A stretch of DNA of 64,000 bases from an uncultured Acidovorax sp. (GTDB lineage Bacteria > Pseudomonadota > Gammaproteobacteria > Burkholderiales > Burkholderiaceae_C). A model generated the notes under the pieces. That model was not told the origin of the DNA and ran no database searches. It saw only the letters and a list, made by a program, of their open reading frames with translations. A program made the position numbers and the translations under genes. Location of the stretch: assembly GCA_913774955.1 (NCBI GenBank), contig CAJYKV010000007.1:668455-732454 (forward strand), in the 5' to 3' direction. Positions 47,082 to 58,233 of this stretch are shown here, piece by piece (the first letter of the stretch is position 1; each line of letters starts with the position of its first letter).

Positions 47082-47087
47082 TAGAAT
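47082..47087 (+). promoter_or_regulatory. ndk: Candidate -10 (TAGAAT) for ndk
   Basis: TAGAAT in the 95-bp rluB-ndk gap, 55 bases before the ndk start. A small dyad (TTTGTCC/GGACAAA) follows it at about 47094-47110 and could be an operator or leader hairpin. No strong -35. Confidence 0.35.
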
Positions 47088-47142
47088 CGAGGGCTTTGTC
47101 CGCGGGACAAACGATTTTTCACACCGTCATTAGGAAAACACC

Positions 47143-47568
47143 ATGGCTATCGAACGCACCCTCTCCATCATCAAGCCCGACGCAGTGGCCAAGAACGTGA
47201 TCGGCCAGATCTACGCCCGCTTCGAAGCCGCCGGCCTGAAGATCGCCGCTGCCCGCATGGCCCACCTGTCGCGCCGCGAAGCCGAGCAGTTCTACGCCGT
47301 GCACAGCGAGCGTCCCTTCTTCAAGGATCTGGTGGACTTCATGATCTCCGGTCCCGTGATGATCCAGGTGCTCGAAGGCGAGAACGCCATCCTGAAGAAC
47401 CGCGAACTGATGGGCGCCACCGACCCGAAGAAGGCCGCTCCCGGCACCATCCGCGCCGACTTCGCCGACAGCATCGACGCCAACGCCGTGCACGGCTCCG
47501 ACGCTCCCGAAACCGCCCAGGTCGAAGTCTCGTTCTTCTTCCCCGGCCTGAACGTCTACTCGCGCTGA
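47143..47568 (+). CDS. ndk: Nucleoside diphosphate kinase
   Basis: This 141-residue enzyme balances nucleoside di- and triphosphates by a ping-pong phosphohistidine mechanism. The catalytic His lies in [13 protein letters not shown], and the N-terminus [25 protein letters not shown] is typical. Normal length. A ribosome site (AGGAAAA) precedes ATG 47143. First gene of the long conserved run to purA. Confidence 0.98.
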   Translation: MAIERTLSIIKPDAVAKNVIGQIYARFEAAGLKIAAARMAHLSRREAEQFYAVHSERPFFKDLVDFMISGPVMIQVLEGENAILKNRELMGATDPKKAAPGTIRADFADSIDANAVHGSDAPETAQVEVSFFFPGLNVYSR

Positions 47569-47653
47569 TGCGCCGGCCCGGGCCGCGCGCCGCCGCCAGC
47601 CGGCGGCGGGCTGCCCGGCCACCCGCCATCGGACAAAGCCTCTCCTCCCGCCG

Positions 47654-48775
47654 ATGACCCAAAATCTTCTCGACTTCGATCTGGACGGGCTCGCCGCATT
47701 CTGCGAACGGCTCGGGGAGAAGCGTTTCCGCGCCGTGCAGCTCTTCCGCTGGATCCATCAGCGCGGGGCGAGCGACTTCACCCAGATGAGCGATCTCGCG
47801 AAATCGCTGCGCGAGAAGCTCTCCGGCTGCGCGCACGTCGCGGCATTGCCGGTGGTGAGCGAGCACGTCTCCGCCGACGGCACCGTGAAGTGGCTCTTCG
47901 ACGTGGGCGACGGCAACGCCGTGGAGTCGGTCTTCATTCCCGAAGACGACCGCGGCACCCTCTGCATTTCCTCCCAGGCCGGCTGCGCCGTGGGCTGCCG
48001 CTTCTGCTCGACCGGGCACCAGGGCTTCAGCCGCAATCTGACCAGCGGCGAGATCGTCGCCCAGCTCTGGTTCGCCGAGCACGCGCTGCGCGCGCGGCTG
48101 GGAACCGAGGAGCGCGTCATCTCCAACGTGGTGATGATGGGCATGGGCGAGCCGCTGCAGAATTATTCCGCGCTGGTGCCCGCCCTGCGCACCATGCTCG
48201 ACGACCATGGCTACGGCCTGTCGCGCCGCCGCCTCACCGTGTCCACCTCCGGCGTCGTGCCCATGATGGACCGGTTGTCCCAGGACTGCCCCGTGGCGCT
48301 CGCCGTCTCGCTGCATGCGCCCAACGACGCGCTGCGCGACCCGCTGGTGCCGCTCAACCGCAAGTACCCGCTGCATGAACTGCTGGAGGCCTGCAACCGC
48401 TACCTCGAGCACGCTCCCCGCGACTTCATCACCTTCGAATACTGCATGCTCGACGGCGTCAACGACCAGCCCGAGCATGCCCGCGAGCTCATCGAACTGG
48501 TGCGGCCGCGCACCGGCGAGGGCGTGCGCTGCAAGTTCAACCTGATTCCCTTCAACCCTTTCCCCGCCTCGGGGTTGCGTCGTTCCAGCGCCCCGCAGGT
48601 GGCGGCTTTCGCGAAAATGCTGAGCGATGCAGGTATCGTCACGACCGTGCGCAAGACCCGCGGCGACGACATCGACGCGGCCTGCGGGCAACTGGCCGGC
48701 GACGTGAAGGACCGCACCCGTGCGGCCGAACGCATGGCCCGCCAGCGCACGATCGTTCTCAAACCGGTGGCCTGA
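47654..48775 (+). CDS. rlmN: Dual-specificity 23S rRNA/tRNA adenine C2 methyltransferase
   Basis: This 373-residue radical-SAM enzyme methylates C2 of A2503 in 23S rRNA and A37 of some tRNAs. The 4Fe-4S motif CAVGCRFC appears in [35 protein letters not shown] and [19 protein letters not shown] follow, and a C-terminal Cys in the [13 protein letters not shown] segment is at the place of the methyl-carrying Cys. The length is as in E. coli. ndk lies 85 bp upstream, pilW 26 bp downstream. Confidence 0.97.
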   Translation: MTQNLLDFDLDGLAAFCERLGEKRFRAVQLFRWIHQRGASDFTQMSDLAKSLREKLSGCAHVAALPVVSEHVSADGTVKWLFDVGDGNAVESVFIPEDDRGTLCISSQAGCAVGCRFCSTGHQGFSRNLTSGEIVAQLWFAEHALRARLGTEERVISNVVMMGMGEPLQNYSALVPALRTMLDDHGYGLSRRRLTVSTSGVVPMMDRLSQDCPVALAVSLHAPNDALRDPLVPLNRKYPLHELLEACNRYLEHAPRDFITFEYCMLDGVNDQPEHARELIELVRPRTGEGVRCKFNLIPFNPFPASGLRRSSAPQVAAFAKMLSDAGIVTTVRKTRGDDIDAACGQLAGDVKDRTRAAERMARQRTIVLKPVA

Positions 48776-48801
48776 AGGCCGCCCCGTTTCTGGAGGCTGA
48801 A

Positions 48802-49656
48802 ATGGAGCGACACCCCCCTGAGCGGCTTCGCCGCTTCCCTGGCTGCTTTCTCGCCGTGGGGGGCGCGCTGTGCTTCGCCGCATTCCTGGGCGGCTGTGCC
48901 GCCCGGCCGGACGCGGGCACGGCCTCCAGCGCGGTCGCCGTGGCGCTCGGCCCGGAGGCCAATCCGTCCTCCGAGGCGGCCGAACTGCGCCGCCGTGCGC
49001 GCATCCGGCTGGAGTTGGCGGCCAACTACCTGGAGATGGGCCAGACCCAGGTCGCCCTCGAGGAGGTGCAGCAGTCCATCACCACCGATCCTTCGTTCGG
49101 CGATGCGTACAACCTGCGCGGCCTGGTCTTCATGCGCCTGGGCGACTTGGGCGCGGCCGACGAAAGCTTCCGCCGCGCGCTGGCCCTCAACCCGGCCGAG
49201 CCCTACCTGCTGCACAACTACGGCTGGCTGCGCTGCCAGCAGAAGAACTACGCCGAGGCCGAGCAGTATTTCGACCGCGCCCTGGCCGTGCCGGCCTACA
49301 CCGCGCGCGCCAAGACGCTCATGGCGCAGGGCCTGTGCCAGGAGCGCGCAGGCCGCGTGGCCGATGCCGAGAAGACCCTCGGCAAGGCCTACGAACTCGA
49401 CGCCGGCAACCCGGTCGTCGGCTACAACCTGGCTTCGATGGCCTTGCGCCGCGGAGACCTCCAGCGCGCGCAGTTCTACAGCCGCCGGCTGAACAACAGC
49501 GAACTGGCCAATGCGGAATCGCTCTGGCTGGGCATCAAGATCGAGCGCGGCCTGGGCAATGCCCTGGAGATGCGCCAGTTGGGCGAACAATTGCACAAGC
49601 GTTTCCCGGATTCCAAGGAAGCGCTGGCATTCGATCGGGGGGCATTCAATGAGTGA
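48802..49656 (+). CDS. pilW: Type IV pilus biogenesis lipoprotein PilW/PilF
   Basis: This 284-residue outer-membrane lipoprotein (pilotin) is needed for PilQ secretin assembly. The signal peptide ends in lipobox LGGC (Cys32). Six TPR motifs follow, such as ANYLEMGQTQVALEEVQQSITTDPSFGDAYNLRGLVFMRLGDLGAADESFRRALALNP. This position between rlmN and rodZ is conserved in beta- and gammaproteobacteria. The stop overlaps the rodZ start by 8 bp. Confidence 0.95.
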   Translation: MERHPPERLRRFPGCFLAVGGALCFAAFLGGCAARPDAGTASSAVAVALGPEANPSSEAAELRRRARIRLELAANYLEMGQTQVALEEVQQSITTDPSFGDAYNLRGLVFMRLGDLGAADESFRRALALNPAEPYLLHNYGWLRCQQKNYAEAEQYFDRALAVPAYTARAKTLMAQGLCQERAGRVADAEKTLGKAYELDAGNPVVGYNLASMALRRGDLQRAQFYSRRLNNSELANAESLWLGIKIERGLGNALEMRQLGEQLHKRFPDSKEALAFDRGAFNE

Positions 49657-50635
49657 ACCGGTGGCGCAGGACGCGCAGGTCTCCGGAGCGGAAATGGAAA
49701 AGGCGGTGGCCGACGCCGTGGCGGCGGGCGCCATGCTCCGCGAGGCGCGGGAGCAGGCCGGCATGCATGCCGCCGCGCTGGCCGTGGCGCTCAAGGTGCC
49801 CGTGCACAAGCTCGAGGCGCTCGAAGCGGGCGAGCTGGGCGTGTTTCCGGACGCCGTCTTCGTGCGCGCCCTCGTGTCCAGCATCTGTCGCACCCTCAAG
49901 ATCGACGCTGCGCCGGTGCTGGCGCTGCTGCCCCGGAACCAGGCCCCGCGCCTGTCGTCCCACGAAGGCATCAACGCATCGTTCAAACCCGGTTCGGGTC
50001 GGATGGCTTCCTCGTCCGCAGCGCCCGGCTCGCGCAAGGTGGCCGTGGCCGTGGCCGCGCTGCTGGTCGCGGCCGTGGCGCTGGTGTTCGTTCCGCGCGA
50101 ATGGCTGGACCGGCTGCAGGCCCCCTCCGCCGGCATGACCAGCGAGACCGCCTCGGTCCCCGGCGACCATGCAGGCCCCTCCACCGAAACCGCCTCCCCG
50201 GTAGCAGGCGCCTCCGATGCCGCGGCGGCGGCCGCTTCGGTTCCTTTCGCGCTGCGCCAGGACTCCGCGACCCCCGTGGGGACCACGGCGGCAGCCGCTT
50301 CCGCGCCGGTCCCCGCGGCCGCCCCCGCCGCCGTGGCCTCCGCGGGCGCGGCTCCGGCGGCCATGCCCACGGCCGCCGCCGCTTCAGCCGCCGCCGCCCA
50401 GAGCGCCCTCGTGATCCGTGCCCGGGGCGACTCCTGGGTCCAGGTCCGCGGTGCGAACGGCGCCACGGTGCTCCAGAAACTCGTGCGCACCGGTGAGACG
50501 GTGGCTGTTCCCGGCTCGCCGCCCTGGTCGGTGGTGATCGGCAAGGCCGACGCGACCGAGGTGCTGGTGCGCGGCCAGCCCATGGACCTCGCGCCCGTCG
50601 CGCGCGAGAACGTTGCCCGCTTCGAGGTGAAATAA
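49649..50635 (+). CDS. rodZ: RodZ-like cytoskeletal protein (HTH + TM + DUF4115)
   Basis: This 328-residue bitopic membrane protein links MreB to the cell wall machinery. The N-terminal helix-turn-helix is at about 25-95 ([38 protein letters not shown]). One membrane helix is at about 130-150 ([20 protein letters not shown]). A long Ala/Pro/Ser linker follows, then the periplasmic DUF4115 domain (about 250-328: [27 protein letters not shown]). Start ATG 49649 overlaps the pilW stop; ispG follows without a gap. Confidence 0.94.
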   Translation: MSEPVAQDAQVSGAEMEKAVADAVAAGAMLREAREQAGMHAAALAVALKVPVHKLEALEAGELGVFPDAVFVRALVSSICRTLKIDAAPVLALLPRNQAPRLSSHEGINASFKPGSGRMASSSAAPGSRKVAVAVAALLVAAVALVFVPREWLDRLQAPSAGMTSETASVPGDHAGPSTETASPVAGASDAAAAAASVPFALRQDSATPVGTTAAAASAPVPAAAPAAVASAGAAPAAMPTAAAASAAAAQSALVIRARGDSWVQVRGANGATVLQKLVRTGETVAVPGSPPWSVVIGKADATEVLVRGQPMDLAPVARENVARFEVK

Positions 50636-51928
<1,293 letters not shown>

Positions 51929-52008
51929 TCCGATCCGGTCCGGTGCCCCGCCTTCCCCGCGGGTGCCGGCCCTGCCCGCACCGGGGCCGCCGCCCCTTCT
52001 TTCGCCGT

Positions 52009-53349
52009 ATGTCCGCCAGCAATTCCCCCAGTCCGTCCCCGGCCGCCAAGCCGGCCAAGCTCGCCGCCGTCAAGGGCATGAACGACATCATGCCGCCCGA
52101 CTCCTCCCGCTGGGAGTGGCTGGAAGAGAAGGTGCGCCGCCTCATGGGGCAGTTCGCCTACCGCAACCTGCGCACGCCCATCCTGGAGCACACGGCACTG
52201 TTCGTGCGCGGCATCGGCGAAGTGACCGACATCGTCGAGAAGGAGATGTACTCCTTCCACGACCGCTCCGACAAGTACGGCGACAACGACCACCTCAGCC
52301 TGCGCCCGGAGAACACCGCGGGCGTGGTGCGCGCGGCCATCGAGCACAACATGCTCTACGACGGCCCCAAGCGCCTCTGGTACACCGGCCCGATGTTCCG
52401 CCGCGAGAAGCCGCAGCGCGGCCGCTTCCGCCAGTTCCACCAGATCGGCGCCGAAGCCCTCGGCTTCGCGGGCCCCGACGTGGATGCCGAACTCATCCTG
52501 CTGGCGGACGCGCTCTGGAAATCCATCGGCCTCACCGACGTGCGGCTGGAGCTCAACAGCCTCGGCCAGCCCGCCGAGCGCGCGCGCCACCGCGAGCAGC
52601 TCATCGCGCACTTCGAGCGGCATGCCGATCTGCTCGACGAGGACGGCAAGCGCCGCCTGCACACCAACCCGCTACGCATCCTCGACACCAAGAACCCGGC
52701 GATGAAGCCGGTGGTGGAGTCCGCGCCCCGGCTGATGGACTTCCTGGGCGAGGAGTCGCTCGCCCATTTCAACGGCCTGCGCGCCATCCTCGACGCCAAC
52801 GGCATCGCCTACACGATCAACCCCCGCCTCGTGCGCGGGCTCGATTACTACAACCTCACCGTCTTCGAGTTCATCACCGACCGCCTGGGTTCCCAGGGCA
52901 CGGTCTGCGCCGGTGGCCGCTACGACGACCTGATCGCCCAGGTGGGCGGCAAGCCCGCACCGGCCGTCGGCTGGGCGATCGGCGTGGAGCGCGTGCTGGA
53001 ACTGCTCAAGGAGCAGGGCGCCGCCATCCCCGAAGCCCGGCCGGACGTCTATGCCGTCGTGCCGGACGCAGCCGCCGCGCCCATCGTGCTGCGCACCCTG
53101 CGGCAGCTGCGCGAGGCGGGCGTCTCGGTGCAGATGCATGCCGCCAGCGCCGAAGGGCAGGGCAGCTTCAAATCCCAGTTCAAGCGGGCGGATGCGAGCG
53201 GCGCGGCCTATGCGCTCGTCTTCGGCGCCGACGAGCTCGCGCGCGGCGCGGTCACGCTCAAGCCGCTGCGGGAGCAGGGCGGCGAACAGGTCGAGCGCCC
53301 GCTCGACGACGTCCCCGCCTGGGCGCCCACCCTACAATCCCCCCGCTAA
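52009..53349 (+). CDS. hisS: Histidyl-tRNA synthetase
   Basis: This 446-residue class II aminoacyl-tRNA synthetase charges tRNA-His. Motif 1 and 2 regions are visible ([50 protein letters not shown]). The His-specific motifs are [15 protein letters not shown] and [14 protein letters not shown], and motif 3 includes [12 protein letters not shown]. The C-terminal anticodon domain ends the protein. A Ser/Pro/Ala N-terminal extension of ~20 residues precedes the fold. Confidence 0.98.
   Translation: MSASNSPSPSPAAKPAKLAAVKGMNDIMPPDSSRWEWLEEKVRRLMGQFAYRNLRTPILEHTALFVRGIGEVTDIVEKEMYSFHDRSDKYGDNDHLSLRPENTAGVVRAAIEHNMLYDGPKRLWYTGPMFRREKPQRGRFRQFHQIGAEALGFAGPDVDAELILLADALWKSIGLTDVRLELNSLGQPAERARHREQLIAHFERHADLLDEDGKRRLHTNPLRILDTKNPAMKPVVESAPRLMDFLGEESLAHFNGLRAILDANGIAYTINPRLVRGLDYYNLTVFEFITDRLGSQGTVCAGGRYDDLIAQVGGKPAPAVGWAIGVERVLELLKEQGAAIPEARPDVYAVVPDAAAAPIVLRTLRQLREAGVSVQMHAASAEGQGSFKSQFKRADASGAAYALVFGADELARGAVTLKPLREQGGEQVERPLDDVPAWAPTLQSPR
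53333..53338 (+). promoter_or_regulatory. yfgM: Candidate -10 (TACAAT) before yfgM
   Basis: TACAAT inside the end of hisS, 30 bases before the yfgM start. Possible internal promoter of the operon; no strong -35. Confidence 0.3.
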
Positions 53350-53367
53350 CCCCGTCGCGAACCATTC

Positions 53368-54033
53368 ATGGCACAACACCTCGACCTCGAAGAACAAGAA
53401 CAGATAGACCAGCTCAAGCATTTCTGGAATGCCTGGGGCACCCTCATCAGCGGCGTGCTGGTCGTGATCTTCGGCGGCGTCGCCGCCTGGAACGGCTACC
53501 AGTACTGGCAGAACCGCCAGGCCGGCCAGGCGGCCGCGCTGTCCGATGCCGTGCAGGTGGCGGTGCAGGGCGGGGACGCCTCGCGCGCCACGCAGGCGTT
53601 CGACGACCTCAAGTCCCGCTACGGCGGCACCGTGCAGGCCGCGCAGGCAGGTTTGCTGGCCGCCAAGGCCTTGGTCGATTCCGGCAAGCCGGAAGAGGCG
53701 AAGCCCGTTCTGCAGTGGCTCGCCGAGAACGCGTCCGACGACGGCTACAAGGCCATCGCCTCGCTGCGCCTCGCGGCCCTGCTCATCGACCAGAAGGCCT
53801 ACGACCAGGCGATGGCCCGCCTGTCGGGCAAGTTTCCTCCGCAGTTCGACGCGCTGGTCGCGGACCGCAAGGGCGACGTGCTGCTGCTGCAGGACAAGAA
53901 GACCGAGGCGATCACCGAGTACCAGAAGGCCTACAAGGGCCTCGAGGAAGGCACCGAATTCCGGCGCGTGGTCGAGGTGAAGCTGGGCAGCCTGGGCGTC
54001 CAGGCGCGTACCGACGGAGAGGCTGCAAAGTGA
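53368..54033 (+). CDS. yfgM: YfgM-like tetratricopeptide membrane protein
   Basis: This 221-residue inner-membrane protein has one N-terminal helix (about 27-47, WGTLISGVLVVIFGGVAAWNGYQYW) and a periplasmic TPR-like domain (AAQAGLLAAKALVDSGKPEEAKPVLQWLAENASDDGYKAIASLRLAALLIDQKAYDQAM). YfgM family members act as ancillary SecYEG/chaperone partners for secreted proteins. Conserved place between hisS and bamB. The stop overlaps the bamB start (GTGA). Confidence 0.95.
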   Translation: MAQHLDLEEQEQIDQLKHFWNAWGTLISGVLVVIFGGVAAWNGYQYWQNRQAGQAAALSDAVQVAVQGGDASRATQAFDDLKSRYGGTVQAAQAGLLAAKALVDSGKPEEAKPVLQWLAENASDDGYKAIASLRLAALLIDQKAYDQAMARLSGKFPPQFDALVADRKGDVLLLQDKKTEAITEYQKAYKGLEEGTEFRRVVEVKLGSLGVQARTDGEAAK

Positions 54034-55217
54034 CCATCGACACCATCGCTCGCGGCGCGCGCCGCGCCTTCCCCCTCCGCCGCGCCGGGCTGGCCCTCGT
54101 GTTGGCCGCCGCGACCCTGTCCTCGGGCTGCTCGCTCTGGAACGGCTCCCTGTGGGGTGGCTCTTCCAAACCCAAGCCCGCCGAACTGGGGCCGGTCGTG
54201 CCCGTCATCGGCGTGCGCCAGGCCTGGACCTCGAAGATCGGCAACATCGGCCGGCTGCCACTGGACGTCCACGTCAACGGCACCACCGTGACCGTGGCGT
54301 CCGCGGACGGCACCGTCGCCGCGATCGACGCACGCACCGGCGGCGACCTCTGGCGGGCCACCGCTGGCGACTCCCTGTCCGCGGGCGTGGGCAGCGACGG
54401 CAAGTGGACCGCGGTCGTCACCCAGGCCAACCAGCTCGTCGTGTTTGCGCAGGGCCGCGAAGCCTGGCGCCAGCCGCTGACCGCACAGACCTACACCGCG
54501 CCGCTCGTGGCCGGCAACCGTGTCTTCGTCCTCGGCGGCGACCGCTCGCTCACGGCCTTCGATGCGGCCGGCGGCATGAAGCTCTGGAACCAGCAGCGTC
54601 CTGGCGAACCCCTGGTGCTGCGGCAGGACGGCCTGCTCACCGCAGTGGGCGACACGCTGATCGCCGGCATGTCCGGCCGCATGGTCGGCTTCAATCCCGA
54701 CAACGGCACCGTCCGCTGGGAAGCGCCGCTCGCCAGCCCGCGCGGCACCAATGACGTGGAGCGGCTGGTGGAGCTGCTCGGCCGCGTCAGCCGCGAGGGC
54801 GACAACGTCTGCGCGCGCGCCTACCTGGCCACCGTCGGCTGCGTCGACACCTCCCGCGGCACCGTCGCCTGGACGCGTCCCGCCAGCGGCACCGAGGGCA
54901 TCCACGGCGACGGCACCATGCTCTTCGGCACCGAAAGCAACGGCACCGTCATCGCCTGGAAACGCAGCGACGGCGCCCAAGCCTGGTCGCTCGACAAACT
55001 CCGCTACCGCCGCCTGACCGCGCCGCTGCTGCTGGGGCGCTCGGTGGTCGTCGGCGACGACTCCGGCCTCGTGCATCTGCTCTCGCGCGACGACGGCACG
55101 TTCCTCAACCGCCTCACCACCGACGGCTCGGGCGTCGCGGCCGCACCGGTCGCCGCCGGCGAGACGCTGGTGGTGGTGACGCGCAACGGCGGCATCTACG
55201 GGTTCCGGCCCGAATGA
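54030..55217 (+). CDS. bamB: Outer membrane assembly lipoprotein BamB
   Basis: This 395-residue lipoprotein of the BAM complex scaffolds outer-membrane protein insertion. The signal peptide ends in lipobox SSGC (Cys34). The rest is an eight-bladed PQQ-like propeller with repeated blade motifs such as [44 protein letters not shown] and [25 protein letters not shown] 54030 overlaps the yfgM stop. Confidence 0.96.
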   Translation: MTIDTIARGARRAFPLRRAGLALVLAAATLSSGCSLWNGSLWGGSSKPKPAELGPVVPVIGVRQAWTSKIGNIGRLPLDVHVNGTTVTVASADGTVAAIDARTGGDLWRATAGDSLSAGVGSDGKWTAVVTQANQLVVFAQGREAWRQPLTAQTYTAPLVAGNRVFVLGGDRSLTAFDAAGGMKLWNQQRPGEPLVLRQDGLLTAVGDTLIAGMSGRMVGFNPDNGTVRWEAPLASPRGTNDVERLVELLGRVSREGDNVCARAYLATVGCVDTSRGTVAWTRPASGTEGIHGDGTMLFGTESNGTVIAWKRSDGAQAWSLDKLRYRRLTAPLLLGRSVVVGDDSGLVHLLSRDDGTFLNRLTTDGSGVAAAPVAAGETLVVVTRNGGIYGFRPE

Positions 55218-55248
55218 CCGGCGCCATGCCAGACAGGAAAATGCTCGG

Positions 55249-56592
55249 ATGAAGCCAGTCATCGCTCTGGTGGGCCGCCCCAACGTGGGCAAGTCCACCC
55301 TGTTCAACCGGCTCACGAAATCGCGCGACGCGATCGTCGCGGATTTCGCGGGCCTCACGCGCGATCGGCACTACGGCAACGGCCGGCTGGGCAAGCACGA
55401 ATACATCGTCATCGACACGGGGGGCTTCGAGCCCGATGCCTCCTCGGGCATCTACCGCGAGATGGCCAAGCAGACGCAGCAGGCCGTGGCCGAAGCGGAC
55501 GTGGTCATCTTCGTCGTGGACGCGCGTGCCGGCATCTCGGCCCAGGACCACGACATCGCCAACTACCTGCGGCGCCTGGGCAAGCCCTGCCTGCTCGTCG
55601 GCAACAAGGCCGAAGGCATGCGCGAGGGCGCGCAGCTGGCCGAGTTCTATGAGCTGGGCCTGGGCGAGGTCCTGCCCGTCTCCGCGGCCCATGGCCAGGG
55701 CGTCCGCAGCCTGCTGGAAACGGCGCTGGAAACGCTGCGGCTTCCCGAGCCCGACGACGAAGAGGACGACGGCGAGGACAAGCCCATCCGCCTCGCGGTC
55801 GCCGGCCGGCCCAACGTCGGCAAGTCCACGCTCATCAACACCTGGCTCGGCGAGGAACGCCTCGTCGCCTTCGACATGCCGGGCACGACGCGGGACGCGA
55901 TCTCCGTGCCCTTCGAGCGCAACGGCCAGAAGTTCGAGCTCATCGACACCGCCGGCCTGCGGCGCAAGGGCAAGGTGTTCGAGGCCATCGAGAAGTTCTC
56001 GGTGGTCAAGACCCTGCAGGCCATCGAGTCCGCCAACGTCGTGCTGCTGCTGCTGGACGCCACCCAGGGCGTCACCGACCAGGATGCCCACATCGCCGGC
56101 TACATCCTCGAGAGCGGCCGCGCCGTCGTGCTCGCCGTGAACAAATGGGACGCCGTGGACGACTACGGCCGCCAGATGCTGGAGCGTTCCATCGAGACGC
56201 GCCTGTCGTTCCTGAAATTCGCGACCCTGCACTTCATCTCCGCGAAGAAGCGCCAGGGCCTGGGTCCGCTGTGGACCTCGATCGCGCAGGCGCACAAGTC
56301 CGCCACGTGCAAGATGCCCACCCCGGTGCTGACCCGGCTGCTGCTCGAGGCAGTGCAGTTCCAGACGCCCAAGCGTTCGGGCATGTACCGGCCCAAGATG
56401 CGGTACGCCCACCAGGGCGGCATGAACCCGCCCGTCATCGTGATCCACGGCAATTCGCTGGAGCACGTCACCGATGCCTACAAGCGTTTCCTCGAAGGTC
56501 GGTTCCGCAAGGAGTTCAACCTCGTGGGCACGCCGCTGCGCATCGAAATGAAGATATCGCACAACCCGTACGCCGACGACGGCGATTCGTAG
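55249..56592 (+). CDS. der: Ribosome-associated GTPase Der (EngA)
   Basis: This 447-residue GTPase with two tandem G domains is essential for 50S ribosome assembly. G1 of domain 1 is [15 protein letters not shown] (about 7-21), with DTGG and NKAE. G1 of domain 2 is [17 protein letters not shown] near 184-200, with DTAGL and NKWD. The KH-like C-terminal domain ends [22 protein letters not shown]. The short acidic linker between the domains is [12 protein letters not shown]. Normal length. Confidence 0.98.
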   Translation: MKPVIALVGRPNVGKSTLFNRLTKSRDAIVADFAGLTRDRHYGNGRLGKHEYIVIDTGGFEPDASSGIYREMAKQTQQAVAEADVVIFVVDARAGISAQDHDIANYLRRLGKPCLLVGNKAEGMREGAQLAEFYELGLGEVLPVSAAHGQGVRSLLETALETLRLPEPDDEEDDGEDKPIRLAVAGRPNVGKSTLINTWLGEERLVAFDMPGTTRDAISVPFERNGQKFELIDTAGLRRKGKVFEAIEKFSVVKTLQAIESANVVLLLLDATQGVTDQDAHIAGYILESGRAVVLAVNKWDAVDDYGRQMLERSIETRLSFLKFATLHFISAKKRQGLGPLWTSIAQAHKSATCKMPTPVLTRLLLEAVQFQTPKRSGMYRPKMRYAHQGGMNPPVIVIHGNSLEHVTDAYKRFLEGRFRKEFNLVGTPLRIEMKISHNPYADDGDS

Positions 56593-56688
56593 GCGCACAT
56601 CCCGTCATTGCCCCGCCTTTGTCTGGGGTGACGAAATGCTGTGGTAAGGTGCAGCTTTACAACAATATTCCTGAACACGGAGAATATC

Positions 56689-56940
56689 GTGAGCAACAAA
56701 GGTCAACTTCTTCAAGACCCCTTCCTGAACGCACTGCGCCGTGAGCACGTGCCGGTCTCCATCTACCTGGTCAACGGTATCAAGCTGCAGGGGCAGATCG
56801 AATCCTTCGACCAATACGTGGTCCTGCTGCGCAACACCGTCACGCAGATGGTCTACAAGCACGCCATCTCCACCATCGTTCCCGGGCGCGCCGTCAACTT
56901 CTCGACGGCCGAGCCTGCGGAAACCGATGCCGGCCATTGA
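56689..56940 (+). CDS. hfq: RNA chaperone Hfq
   Basis: This 83-residue hexameric Sm-like protein pairs small RNAs with mRNAs. Sm1 and Sm2 motifs are intact: [45 protein letters not shown], and the RNA-binding [13 protein letters not shown] 56689 is chosen because GGAG lies just upstream and the protein then begins as in other species; the frame upstream to 56641 is not family-like. A possible promoter (TTGTCT, then TGGTAA at 17 bases) lies in the 96-bp gap after der. Confidence 0.98.
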   Translation: MSNKGQLLQDPFLNALRREHVPVSIYLVNGIKLQGQIESFDQYVVLLRNTVTQMVYKHAISTIVPGRAVNFSTAEPAETDAGH

Positions 56941-56968
56941 AACTCCTGCGCCCGTGTAGGTACATCCT

Positions 56969-58177
56969 GTGCGGGGCACGCGCCCCGTCCAGGCTGCTGT
57001 CTTGAGTTCCTCCTCCTCCCCTGAACCGCAATCCGCTCCCGTCCTCCTGGTGGGGGTGGATTTCGGTCTTCCCCATTTCGATGCCGAGCTCGAAGAGCTG
57101 GGCCTGCTGGCGCAGACCGCCGGGCTGCAGCCCGTGGCGCGCCTGACCTGCAAACGCAAGGCGCCCGACGCCGCGCTCTTCGTGGGCAGCGGCAAGGCCG
57201 ACGAGATCCGCACCCTCGCCCAGATGCACGGTGCCGTCGAGGTGCTGTTCGACCAGGCCCTGAGCCCGGCCCAGCAGCGCAATCTCGAGCGTCACCTCGA
57301 ACTGCCGGTCACCGACCGGACCCTGCTCATCCTGGAAATCTTCGCCCAGCGCGCCCGCAGCCACGAGGGCAAGCTGCAGGTGGAACTGGCCCGGCTGCAG
57401 TACCTGAGCACCCGCCTGGTCCGCCGCTGGTCCCACCTGGAGCGCCAGCGCGGCGGCATCGGCGCGCGCGGCGGCCCCGGCGAAACCCAGATCGAGCTCG
57501 ACCGCCGCATGATCGACGACGCGATCAAGCGCACACGCGAGCGGCTCCAGAAGGTCAAGCGCCAGCGTGCGACCCAGCGGCGCCAGCGCGCACGCCGGGA
57601 GACCTTCAACATCTCCCTGGTGGGCTACACCAATGCCGGCAAGTCCACGCTCTTCAACGCCCTCGTGAAGGCGCGGGCGTATGCCGCCGACCAGCTGTTC
57701 GCCACGCTCGACACGACGACCCGGCAGCTCTACCTGTCCGAGCTCGAGGGCACGGTCTCCCTCTCGGACACGGTGGGCTTCATCCGCGACCTGCCGCACG
57801 GGCTGATCGACGCGTTCCAGGCCACGCTGCAGGAGGCCGTCGATGCGGACCTGCTGCTGCACGTCGTGGACGCGTCCAACCCCGACTTTCCCGAGCAGAT
57901 CGCCGAAGTGCAGAAGGTGCTCGGGGAGATCGGCGCCGGCGACATCCCGCAGCTCCTGGTGTTCAACAAGCTCGATGCGGTGCCGGAAACCCAGCAGCCG
58001 CTCACGATGCAGGACACCTACGAGTGGGATGGCCGCCAGCTGCCGAAGCTGTTCGTGAGTGCGCGCACGGGGCAGGGCCTGCCCGAGCTGCGGGGCCAGC
58101 TGGCGGCCGCGGCACGGTCCGGCCGGGATCAGCCGGCCATGACCCCAGGCCCCGATGCTGAATTTCCGGCGCAGTGA
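56969..58177 (+). CDS. hflX: GTPase HflX
   Basis: This 402-residue ribosome-splitting GTPase rescues stalled ribosomes after stress. The N-terminal HflX domain includes DAALFVGSGKADEI and the linker signature RRWSHLERQRGGIGARGGPGETQIELDRR. The G domain has GYTNAGKSTLFNAL, DTVGFIRDLPHGLIDAF and NKLD. Start is GTG 56969 or, equally likely, TTG 57002 (SSSSSPEPQ). hfq-hflX-hflK-hflC is the classic order. Confidence 0.96.
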   Translation: MRGTRPVQAAVLSSSSSPEPQSAPVLLVGVDFGLPHFDAELEELGLLAQTAGLQPVARLTCKRKAPDAALFVGSGKADEIRTLAQMHGAVEVLFDQALSPAQQRNLERHLELPVTDRTLLILEIFAQRARSHEGKLQVELARLQYLSTRLVRRWSHLERQRGGIGARGGPGETQIELDRRMIDDAIKRTRERLQKVKRQRATQRRQRARRETFNISLVGYTNAGKSTLFNALVKARAYAADQLFATLDTTTRQLYLSELEGTVSLSDTVGFIRDLPHGLIDAFQATLQEAVDADLLLHVVDASNPDFPEQIAEVQKVLGEIGAGDIPQLLVFNKLDAVPETQQPLTMQDTYEWDGRQLPKLFVSARTGQGLPELRGQLAAAARSGRDQPAMTPGPDAEFPAQ

Positions 58178-58233
58178 GGCCAGTTGGGCACAATGCCGCG
58201 AGACCATCTTCTCGAAAACCAGAGACCTATCGC